From: an uncultured Bacteroides sp. | GTDB lineage: Bacteria > Bacteroidota > Bacteroidia > Bacteroidales > UBA11471 | DNA: 6,022 nt | Assembly (NCBI GenBank): GCA_905210875.1 | Contig: CAJLYN010000141.1 | Location: 1 to 6,022, forward strand | Reading direction: 5' to 3' | Part shown: positions 1-4,656 of the stretch, piece by piece | How the letters are laid out: each line of letters starts with the position of its first letter | Numbering within the stretch: position 1 is the stretch's first letter | Program-made: the position numbers and the translations under genes | The notes under the pieces: model-generated | The model's database searches: none | Told to the model about the DNA's origin: nothing | What the model saw: only the letters and a program-made list of their open reading frames with translations

Positions 1-9
1 ATATCGGCA

Positions 10-112
10 GGTGGGTAAGCGATCTACATCGCGCCGCTACGACCTGCTACCCTTGCTGCGGTCAAGCCCTGGGGGGATTGACAGGGAGCTGGCCGTGTAG
101 GACTTACCCGCC
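10..112 (-). ncRNA. ffs: Signal recognition particle RNA, small bacterial type
   Basis: This RNA binds Ffh and helps target membrane and secreted proteins during translation. Read on the minus strand, the stretch folds into one long hairpin. Bases 112-103 pair with 19-10 (GGCGGGUAAG with CUUACCCACC, one wobble), UACA pairs with UGUA further in, and short CCUG/CAGG and CCC/GGG helices follow. The tip carries the SRP domain IV signature: CCCCCCAGG (plus positions 76-68), a 10-base apical hairpin GCUUGACCGC (67-58), then AGCAAGGG (57-50). The apical loop is UGAC, a member of the URRC class that replaces GGAA in some bacteria. The length of about 103 bases fits the short SRP RNA, which lacks an Alu domain. 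The exact ends are uncertain by a few bases, and its terminator would lie outside the window. Confidence 0.87.
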
Positions 113-113
113 G

Positions 114-144
114 CAAAAGTAGATATTTTTTTTATATCGGCAAG
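114..144 (-). promoter_or_regulatory. Promoter of the SRP RNA (Bacteroides-type)
   Basis: On the minus strand, TACTTTTG (121-114) matches the Bacteroidota -7 consensus TAnnTTTG exactly. CTTG (144-141) sits 19 bases upstream, where the -33 TTTG element is expected, with one mismatch. The RNA would start a few bases after 114, which agrees with the start of the SRP stem. An A/T-only tract lies between the two boxes. Confidence 0.6.
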
Positions 145-293
145 CACTTCGCTCCAAAAAAATATCGGTGTGTTCATTATTTTGCTTATTCATAGTTGTT
201 TATATGTATGTTACGATACCTTGTACGGCCGACCGAAGTACAGCTGTTGTATATTTTTATGTTGTCGGGCCGATGCAATTACGGTAAAAATCA

Positions 294-301
294 TACCTTT
301 G
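294..301 (+). promoter_or_regulatory. Probable -7 box of the DUF4199-GT2 operon
   Basis: TACCTTTG matches TAnnTTTG and lies 25 bases before the DUF4199 ATG, which would give a very short leader. No clear TTTG -33 element is visible at the expected distance. A near copy, ATACCTTGTAC (216-226), repeats the ATACCTTTGTAC around this box (293-304) with one T fewer. The rest of the spacer between about 145 and 290 is AT-rich and shows no gene; it holds only a TGTAC/GTACA inverted pair (222-226 and 238-242). Confidence 0.5.
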
Positions 302-310
302 TACCAGATA

Positions 311-334
311 ATGAAGAAAAAAACTCATGAGTGA
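311..334 (+). other. Possible 7-codon leader ORF before DUF4199
   Basis: ATG at 311 opens a reading frame encoding MKKKTHE and ends at TGA 332-334. It overlaps the DUF4199 start codon in the 8-base arrangement ATGAGTGA. The predicted transcript start would lie only a few bases upstream, so this ATG would be nearly leaderless. It may be chance, since the stretch is simply A-rich, but the junction has the same geometry as several real junctions in this window. Confidence 0.2.
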
Positions 335-872
335 GCAACCCCGCAAACCCTTGACCCTCCATGCCATGCAGTATGGCCTGTATATGGGTCTCTATCTGCT
401 GATAGCCTTTCTCTTCTCGGTCTGGTCGCTTCATGCGCCGGTATTCAATACGCTGGCCGTGCTCACGGTGGTGGCCATACCCGCGGTTGTCTATCTTCTC
501 ATGAGCCACTTCATGCGCAGCGAAGGAGGCACGTCGCGCTTTGTCGTGCTGTGGTCGTTGGGAATATATCTCTTCTTTTTTGCCTCGCTGGTCAGCGGCC
601 TGGGAGAGTATCTCTACTGCACCTTTGTAGAGCCCGATTTCATACCCTCGCAAATCGAGGACATATTGCTAAAACTCGAAGCCGCCCCTCTCGACTCTCC
701 CGATATGCAGGCGTTGGTCGAGCTTCTGCGCAAAGGCTACGAGCAGCGGCTCTATCCCACCCCCATCGAGCTGGTCTATCAGATGATATGGCTCAAACTC
801 TTTCTGGGGTCGATAGTCTCCCTGTTTGTGGCGCTGTTTATCAACCTGTACATTCGTTTCAGAAATAGATAA
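327..872 (+). CDS. DUF4199 family membrane protein
   Basis: An integral membrane protein of 181 residues with no known biochemical role. Hydrophobic segments are visible at about residues 14-35, 41-62, 72-97 and 153-177. A soluble loop of roughly 50 residues (about 100-150, rich in acidic and leucine residues) lies between the third and fourth. The pattern and the MQYGLYMGLYL start resemble DUF4199 proteins of Bacteroidota, which are often found directly before a GT2 glycosyltransferase, as here. The start at 327 follows the promoter-like box at 294-301; no Shine-Dalgarno sequence is expected in this phylum. The stop is 4 bases before the next ATG, so the two genes are almost certainly co-transcribed. 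A role in supporting the glycosyltransferase or its lipid substrate is only an inference from position. Confidence 0.85.
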   Translation: MSEQPRKPLTLHAMQYGLYMGLYLLIAFLFSVWSLHAPVFNTLAVLTVVAIPAVVYLLMSHFMRSEGGTSRFVVLWSLGIYLFFFASLVSGLGEYLYCTFVEPDFIPSQIEDILLKLEAAPLDSPDMQALVELLRKGYEQRLYPTPIELVYQMIWLKLFLGSIVSLFVALFINLYIRFRNR

Positions 873-876
873 AGCT

Positions 877-1830
877 ATGGATATATCCGTCATTGTCCCT
901 TTGTATAACGAGGCCGAATCGTTGCCCGAATTGGCGGCATGGATAGCCCGTGTGATGGCAGAGAACCGCTTCACCTACGAGGTGATTTTTGTCGACGACG
1001 GCAGCACCGACGGCTCTTGGCGTGTCATTGAGTCGCTCAAAAAAGAGAATCCCCACATAAAAGGGGTCAAGTTCCGCCGCAATTACGGTAAGTCACCGGC
1101 CCTGCATACCGGTTTTACGCGGGCACAAGGCGATGTTGTCATTACGATGGATGCCGATTTGCAGGACAGTCCCGACGAGATACCCGAGCTTTACCGCATG
1201 ATAGCTGATGAGGACTATGACATGGTCTCGGGTTGGAAGAAAAAACGTTATGATCCCCTTTCCAAGACCCTGCCCACCAAGCTTTTCAATGCTACGGCCC
1301 GTATGATTACCGGCATACATCTGCACGACTTCAACTGCGGGCTGAAAGCCTATCGCAACGAGGTGGTGAAAAATATTGAAGTCTATGGCGACATGCACCG
1401 CGACATACCCTTCCTGGCCAAGAGTGCCGGTTTCTCCCGCATCGGAGAGAAAGTGGTGCATCACCAGGCCCGCAAGTACGGTAAGACCAAGTTTGGCATG
1501 AGCCGGTTTGTCAATGGTTATCTCGACCTGATGACCCTCTGGTTCTTCTCCAAGTTTGCCGAGAAACCCATGCACTTCTTTGGCCTGCTGGGCAGCCTCA
1601 TGTTTGTCATCGGTTTCATATCGGCCATAGCCGTGGGTGCCTATAAACTCTATGCTCTGTGGCACGACATGCCCTATCGGCTTGTTACCGACTCGCCCTA
1701 TTTCTTCATTGCCCTCACGATGATGATATTGGGTACGCTGCTTTTTCTGTCGGGCTTCCTGGGCGAGCTTATCTCACGCAATGCTCCCGGCCGTAACCAT
1801 TATAACATAGAGAAAGATATAGATGATTAG
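877..1830 (+). CDS. GT2 family glycosyltransferase, polyprenyl-phosphate type
   Basis: A membrane-anchored glycosyltransferase of 317 residues that probably transfers a sugar from a nucleotide donor to polyprenyl phosphate or a related lipid acceptor on the cytoplasmic face. The N-terminal domain begins ISVIVPLYNE (residues 3-12), has DDGSTDGS at 40-47 for nucleotide binding, and MDADLQD at 91-97 with the metal-binding DxD (D92, D94). HDFNCGLKAYR (150-160) and the later HHQARKYGKTKFG stretch (195-207) are typical of the DPM1/GtrB/ArnC branch. Two membrane helices follow at about 233-260 and 275-298, as in GtrB-like proteins. The ATG at 877 is chosen over an in-frame ATG at 826 because 826 lies inside DUF4199 and the domain begins right after 877. 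The sugar and acceptor cannot be told from sequence. The stop overlaps the next start by 8 bases. Confidence 0.92.
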   Translation: MDISVIVPLYNEAESLPELAAWIARVMAENRFTYEVIFVDDGSTDGSWRVIESLKKENPHIKGVKFRRNYGKSPALHTGFTRAQGDVVITMDADLQDSPDEIPELYRMIADEDYDMVSGWKKKRYDPLSKTLPTKLFNATARMITGIHLHDFNCGLKAYRNEVVKNIEVYGDMHRDIPFLAKSAGFSRIGEKVVHHQARKYGKTKFGMSRFVNGYLDLMTLWFFSKFAEKPMHFFGLLGSLMFVIGFISAIAVGAYKLYALWHDMPYRLVTDSPYFFIALTMMILGTLLFLSGFLGELISRNAPGRNHYNIEKDIDD

Positions 1831-2371
1831 TCTGCGACGTCGACTCCGTGCTGCTCGTTGCGCGGCCTCCGGCCGTGTTGCCGCCTTTGTGGCGCTTTCG
1901 ATATGCTTGATGCCGTTGTTGTTCTCGACGGCCTGCAATACCGAGGCCTGTCTCGAAAGCAAGACCAGCATTTTCAACGTGGCGTTTTATGCCTATGGCG
2001 ATTCGGGAGTGAATGTTATCGTAGATTCGGTGTCGGTCTATGGCGTGGGGCAGTACCGCGATTCCCTGCTGGTCGACACGGCCAATATCTCCTCCTTCCA
2101 GGCCACGCTGCGCAGTGGCAGTGACACGACGCAATATGTCATCCGCTATGACCAGCACAATCTCAATCCCCGGTACAAGAGAGACACGCTCACGTTTGTC
2201 TACCATAGCTATATAGAGTTTGAGTCGGCCGAGTGCGGGGCCATGTACAATTATGTCATCGATGACTTCCGCTACACGACGTGGCAGATTGTCGATGCCC
2301 AGTTGATGACAACCGAAGTCAATAACCAAGATGTCGAAACCGTCCGTCTCTATTACTATGTACCCGAGTAG
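1823..2371 (+). CDS. DUF6452 family lipoprotein
   Basis: An exported lipoprotein of 182 residues with no assigned function. The N-terminus has an arginine-rich stretch (residues 5-18), a hydrophobic segment (about 20-36), and a lipobox-like STAC with C38 as the probable lipidated cysteine, so the mature protein would be anchored in the envelope. The mature part starts CNTEACLESKTS, contains many short beta-prone stretches and one further cysteine pattern (SAECGAMYNY), and ends in YYYVPE. The overall look matches DUF6452, a Bacteroidota family that often precedes a DUF6048 gene, as here. The start ATG (1823) overlaps the GT2 stop as ATGATTAG, a coupling-type junction. The arginine-rich leader is unusually long for a signal peptide, but no good alternative start is present. 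Confidence 0.75.
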   Translation: MISLRRRLRAARCAASGRVAAFVALSICLMPLLFSTACNTEACLESKTSIFNVAFYAYGDSGVNVIVDSVSVYGVGQYRDSLLVDTANISSFQATLRSGSDTTQYVIRYDQHNLNPRYKRDTLTFVYHSYIEFESAECGAMYNYVIDDFRYTTWQIVDAQLMTTEVNNQDVETVRLYYYVPE

Positions 2372-3089
2372 TCGCATTCTGTCGGTCGTGATGGCGTTGT
2401 TGCTGTCGCTGCTGTCCTTGTCGCCGATGGCGGCGCAGGAGAGAAAGAGCCAGCGCCTCGAAGATGGCTCGCGTTACCGCTATCCCCTGCTCGACGGTCT
2501 GATTGTAGGTGTCGACCTGTTCCAGCCCGTTGTTTCTCTCTTCGGTCAACAGTATGCCAACTACCAGGCCTCGCTCGAAGTGAGTTTTCACAATCGCTTC
2601 TTCCCGATATGGGAGACCGGTATAGGTTGGGCCGACAATACCCCCGACGATGGCAACTTCACCTACAAGGTGTCGCCTACGCTCTACAACCGCTTGGGTA
2701 TGCTGTATAATTTTAATTACAACTCCACCGCTCCCGGCTATATCTATGGTGGCCTGCTTTACGGCTTTTCGGTCTTCTCCTACGACATTACCAATATCGA
2801 TCTCACGTCGAGTTACTGGGGTACCAGCGACCAGGTTGCCATATACGACTGCCACTCCCGGGCACAATGGCTCGAATTTCTGGCCGGTATACGGGTCAAC
2901 CTTTACAAGGGGCTCAAAATGGGCTTCTCGGTGCGTTACAAGGTGCTGCTCAAAGCGGCCGATTACGGCACTACTCGTCCTTGGATAATCCCCGGCATGG
3001 GCAAGCGCAACGGCGGTTTTGACTTCACCTACTCGGTCTATTACCAGATTCCCATCAAGACCAAGAAACAGCGTGTAGCGGCCGAGTAA
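2331..3089 (+). CDS. DUF6048 family exported protein, probably beta-rich
   Basis: An exported protein of 252 residues, function unknown. A signal peptide covers about residues 15-35, with a likely cut after MAA (residues 33-35) before QERKS. The mature part alternates aromatic and polar residues in repeated strands, and its C-terminal region has GFSVRYK, PGMGKRNGGF and the ending YSVYYQIPI before a basic tail. This is characteristic of DUF6048 and suggests an outer-membrane beta-barrel-like fold, which is inferred rather than shown. The start at 2331 overlaps DUF6452 by 41 bases and has A-rich DNA before it. An alternative ATG at 2358 (overlap 14) would still leave a complete signal peptide, so the start is open. 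It is the last gene of the run; no convincing terminator follows. Confidence 0.75.
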   Translation: MSKPSVSITMYPSSRILSVVMALLLSLLSLSPMAAQERKSQRLEDGSRYRYPLLDGLIVGVDLFQPVVSLFGQQYANYQASLEVSFHNRFFPIWETGIGWADNTPDDGNFTYKVSPTLYNRLGMLYNFNYNSTAPGYIYGGLLYGFSVFSYDITNIDLTSSYWGTSDQVAIYDCHSRAQWLEFLAGIRVNLYKGLKMGFSVRYKVLLKAADYGTTRPWIIPGMGKRNGGFDFTYSVYYQIPIKTKKQRVAAE

Positions 3090-3119
3090 ACCTGTTACAC
3101 CTCATTGTCGACTGAAACA

Positions 3120-3199
3120 TTTTCCAAAATGGAAAAATGTAAAAATCTATTGAATTATCAAAAATATTCTTATGGAAATATATTCCGATGGAAAATAAT
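3120..3199 (+). repeat. AT-rich repeat cluster, candidate operator
   Basis: The region ahead of the redox operon contains a 7-base perfect inverted repeat, TTTTCCA (3120-3126) and TGGAAAA (3130-3136), separated by AAA. It also has three direct copies of ATGGAAA (3129-3135, 3172-3178 and 3188-3194). The middle copy is part of a second small dyad, GGAAATATATTCC (3174-3186), placed about where the -33 element of the next promoter should be. There is no T-tract after the first dyad, so it is unlikely to be a terminator. The MarR-type regulator encoded at the end of the operon is an obvious candidate binder, but this is inference. Confidence 0.4.
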
Positions 3200-3202
3200 A
3201 TA

Positions 3203-3210
3203 TATCTTTG
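3203..3210 (+). promoter_or_regulatory. -7 box of the DUF6132-thioredoxin operon
   Basis: TATCTTTG is an exact TAnnTTTG match and is identical to the box before the GH28 gene. Transcription would begin near 3216, giving a leader of about 40 bases to the ATG at 3257. No TTTG is found 19-21 bases upstream; the GGAAATATATTCC dyad occupies that place, which may indicate control by a bound factor. Confidence 0.6.
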
Positions 3211-3256
3211 TCTTGTTCTGATAAGGAAAGAAGTTTCGCGCATAAAAAAGCAGAAG

Positions 3257-3451
3257 ATGATCAAACGATTTTTACAACGACGCTGGCCCCTCCTGGTGGG
3301 GCTGTTGCTCGGCGGGATAGCCGGCTATCTCTACAATGTGTATGTGGGTTGTGCCTCAGGCACCTGTATGATAACCTCGTCGCCCTACCTGAGTACGCTC
3401 TGGGGGGGCCGCCCAGGGCGGCCTGCTGGTCGACGGTTTTCGTCCGTGTAG
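3257..3451 (+). CDS. DUF6132 family small membrane protein, apparent frameshift
   Basis: As it stands, the frame encodes 64 residues. The N-terminus is basic (KRFLQRR), followed by a membrane helix (about residues 11-29) and the motif GCASGTCMITSSPYLSTLW (31-49) with C32 and C37, which resembles DUF6132 proteins of Bacteroidota. After W49 the family normally continues into a second hydrophobic stretch starting GA, but here the frame reads GGRPGRPAGRRFSSV and stops at 3449-3451. The switch falls in a run of seven G (3402-3408). With six G the protein would read GAAQGGLLVDGF and end at 3479, giving 73 residues and an 8-base overlap with the thioredoxin start. Either the gene is truncated, or the seventh G is a sequencing error or a slippage site. 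The ATG at 3257 is preferred over 3188, which precedes the likely transcript start. Positive-inside topology would put both cysteines in the periplasm. Confidence 0.7.
   Translation: MIKRFLQRRWPLLVGLLLGGIAGYLYNVYVGCASGTCMITSSPYLSTLWGGRPGRPAGRRFSSV
3402..3408 (+). other. Seven-G run at an apparent frameshift
   Basis: TGGGGGGGCC marks the point where the DUF6132 reading frame departs from the expected family sequence. Removing one G restores a second hydrophobic segment and moves the stop to 3477-3479. A homopolymer of this length is prone to indel errors in sequencing, to mutation and to slippage of polymerase or ribosome. Confidence 0.6.
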
Positions 3452-3471
3452 CGGGCGGGGAGGGTCGTGCC

Positions 3472-3942
3472 ATGAGTAAGCTGGTGTCGTTGGTCGTTGC
3501 GGCCGTGTTGTTGGTGGCGTGTCAGAATGCCGCCGTCGGAAAAGAAAACAAACAATTAAACAAGCATAAGAATATGGAAGTAGTTCATCTCACCAAAGAG
3601 GAGTTTTTGAAAAAGGTGGTCGATTATGAAAACAATCCCACCGAGTGGAAATATCTGGGCGATAAGCCTGCCATCGTCGATTTCTATGCCGACTGGTGTG
3701 GCCCCTGCAAAATGATTGCCCCGATACTGGAAGAGCTGGCCGCCGAATACAAGGACCGCATCGTAATCTACAAGGTAAATACCGAGCAGGAGCAGGAGCT
3801 GGCAGCGGTCTTTGGCATACGCAGCATACCCACCCTCCTGTTTATCCCCATGCAGGGCGGACCACAGATGGCTGCCGGTGCCCTGCCCAAAAATGAGTTG
3901 AAGAGAGCCATCGAAACCGTGTTGTTACCTCAATCGAAATAG
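3472..3942 (+). CDS. Lipoprotein thioredoxin (periplasmic)
   Basis: A thiol-disulfide oxidoreductase of 156 residues that likely reduces or exchanges disulfides in periplasmic proteins. A lipoprotein signal is visible: MSKLVSLVVAAVLLVAC, with lipobox LVAC and lipidated C17. A polar linker (about 18-36) then leads into one thioredoxin domain. The active site is WCGPCK (75-80; C76, C79), and the cis-proline is P120 in IRSIPTLLF. The domain ends with the usual C-terminal helix (NELKRAIETVLL). The sequence closely resembles the secreted thioredoxins common in Bacteroidales. The ATG at 3472 is chosen because it gives a complete lipoprotein signal and overlaps the frame-corrected DUF6132 stop. An in-frame ATG at 3574 (M35), after an A-rich stretch, could give a cytoplasmic form of 122 residues. 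It ends 2 bases before the ferredoxin start. Confidence 0.93.
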   Translation: MSKLVSLVVAAVLLVACQNAAVGKENKQLNKHKNMEVVHLTKEEFLKKVVDYENNPTEWKYLGDKPAIVDFYADWCGPCKMIAPILEELAAEYKDRIVIYKVNTEQEQELAAVFGIRSIPTLLFIPMQGGPQMAAGALPKNELKRAIETVLLPQSK

Positions 3943-3944
3943 GT

Positions 3945-4130
3945 ATGGCGTATGTAGTCGATGCGGCAAAATGTCCGCAAAACCACCGGTGCCCGCTGTT
4001 GGCCGTCTGTCCCGTCGGGGCCATCTCGCAGCAGGGATTCTCACTGCCACGTATCGATGCCTCGCTCTGTATCGAGTGTGGAAAGTGCGCACGCAAGTGC
4101 GGTATGCAGGCTATCTATAAAAATGCGTAA
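3945..4130 (+). CDS. Small ferredoxin-like iron-sulfur protein, 7 cysteines
   Basis: A cytoplasmic electron carrier of 61 residues. The second half has a classic CxxCxxCxxxC motif (C42, C45, C48, C52), although the usual proline after the last cysteine is replaced by G53. The first half reads KCPQNHRCPLLAVCPVGAI: C10, C16 and C22, with N13 where the second cysteine of a standard ferredoxin would be, and five rather than three residues between C16 and C22. One normal [4Fe-4S] cluster (C42, C45, C48 with C22) is expected. The other site (C10, C16, C52) has only three cysteines and could hold a [3Fe-4S] or an altered [4Fe-4S] cluster. Its partner is unknown. The gene sits 2 bases after the thioredoxin stop and its TAA overlaps the regulator start by 8 bases, so it is clearly part of the operon. 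Confidence 0.88.
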   Translation: MAYVVDAAKCPQNHRCPLLAVCPVGAISQQGFSLPRIDASLCIECGKCARKCGMQAIYKNA

Positions 4131-4497
4131 GATGGATACCGACACACTGTGCAGCATCAGAGATTTGTATCTGTGCATCATGCGGTTTGAGAGCCGGTTT
4201 GAAGAGTTGTTCGGTCTCTCGTTGAATGAGGGGATGTTGCTGTGCACACTCTCCCGGTCGGACGGGAGCATGACCTGTGGTGAACTGGCGGCGCGGCTCG
4301 ACCTCTCGTCGTCGAATATGTCGAAGGTCATCAAGTCGGCCGAGCGGAAAGGCTTGCTTGCCCGCCGTCTGGGCGAGCAGGACCGGCGGCAGATGTACTT
4401 TGCCCTCTCCGAGAGAGGCCGTGAACAGCTCGAAGCCATCGACATGCGGCAGCTCGACATTCCCGAGCCGTTGTTGCGGCTGTGTCATTCCCGTTAA
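4123..4497 (+). CDS. MarR family winged-helix transcriptional regulator
   Basis: A DNA-binding protein of 124 residues. The winged helix-turn-helix is clear: MTCGELAARLDLSSSNMSKVIKSAERKGLL (residues 50-79, given here only as a landmark) is followed by the wing with D87, R88 and R89, where MarR proteins usually have a D-x-R motif. The C-terminal dimerisation helix is short (residues 97-124), so the protein is slightly smaller than typical MarR members of about 140. Five cysteines are present (C10, C18, C41, C52, C121), many for this family, which could allow redox sensing. ATG 4123 overlaps the ferredoxin stop as ATGCGTAA; ATG 4132 (three codons later) is possible. As the last gene before the terminator it may control its own operon through the repeats at 3120-3199; this is inference. 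Confidence 0.85.
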   Translation: MRKMDTDTLCSIRDLYLCIMRFESRFEELFGLSLNEGMLLCTLSRSDGSMTCGELAARLDLSSSNMSKVIKSAERKGLLARRLGEQDRRQMYFALSERGREQLEAIDMRQLDIPEPLLRLCHSR

Positions 4498-4508
4498 GTT
4501 TTTTAAAT

Positions 4509-4542
4509 GAGGGTGGATCAATCGGTCCACCCTCTCTTTTTT
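4509..4542 (+). terminator. Intrinsic terminator of the redox operon
   Basis: A perfect 9-base stem, GAGGGTGGA (4509-4517) with TCCACCCTC (4526-4534), has an 8-base loop that can close further by T-G and C-G pairs. TCTTTTTT (4535-4542) follows directly. It lies 12 bases after the regulator stop and separates this operon from the GH28 gene. Confidence 0.92.
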
Positions 4543-4562
4543 CGGGATTTTGCCGGACTAAA

Positions 4563-4595
4563 TTTGGCGTTATGGGGGCTAAGGTATTATCTTTG
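4563..4595 (+). promoter_or_regulatory. Promoter of the GH28 gene (Bacteroides-type)
   Basis: TTTG (4563-4566) and TATCTTTG (4588-4595) match the -33 and -7 consensus elements exactly with a 21-base spacer. Transcription would start near 4601, giving a leader of about 55-80 bases depending on which ATG is used. It lies just after the upstream terminator, so the gene is an independent unit. Confidence 0.8.
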
Positions 4596-4613
4596 TCCGA
4601 AGTGCAGGCTGTG

Positions 4614-4631
4614 GCCGGCTTTTCGGCCGGC
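4614..4631 (+). other. GC-rich hairpin in the GH28 leader
   Basis: GCCGGC (4614-4619) and GCCGGC (4626-4631) pair perfectly around the loop TTTTCG. The hairpin sits in the predicted untranslated leader, about 13 bases after the expected transcript start and 25 bases before ATG 4657. It might protect the mRNA or affect translation; there is no T-tract to make it a terminator. Confidence 0.4.
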
Positions 4632-4656
4632 TCGCAGTGTGTCGAAGAAAGTATAT

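Noticed and set aside
826..876. Earlier GT2 start at 826
   Set aside because: It lies within the DUF4199 coding sequence and adds residues ahead of a domain that begins naturally at 877.
1093..1665. Antisense open frame of 190 codons opposite the GT2 gene
   Set aside because: It is a mirror of a strongly supported GT2 gene and its translation shows no recognisable domain.
1769..2377. Antisense open frame of 202 codons opposite DUF6452
   Set aside because: It covers the GT2/DUF6452 junction on the other strand, has no recognisable domain, and conflicts with the coupled plus-strand genes.
3120..3136. TTTTCCA-AAA-TGGAAAA hairpin as a terminator for the DUF6048 operon
   Set aside because: The stem is AT-rich and is followed by A-rich DNA, with no T-tract on the plus strand; an operator-like role is more likely.
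3188..3256. Earlier DUF6132 start at 3188
   Set aside because: It lies before the predicted transcript start, and the extra residues do not fit the family, which begins near the basic stretch before the first helix.
3208..3471. Upstream extension of the thioredoxin reading frame
   Set aside because: It starts inside the -7 box and overlaps the DUF6132 gene; the lipoprotein signal begins exactly at 3472.
4507..4656. Upstream extension of the GH28 reading frame
   Set aside because: It would run through the intrinsic terminator and the promoter, and the encoded residues do not resemble a signal peptide or GH28 sequence.
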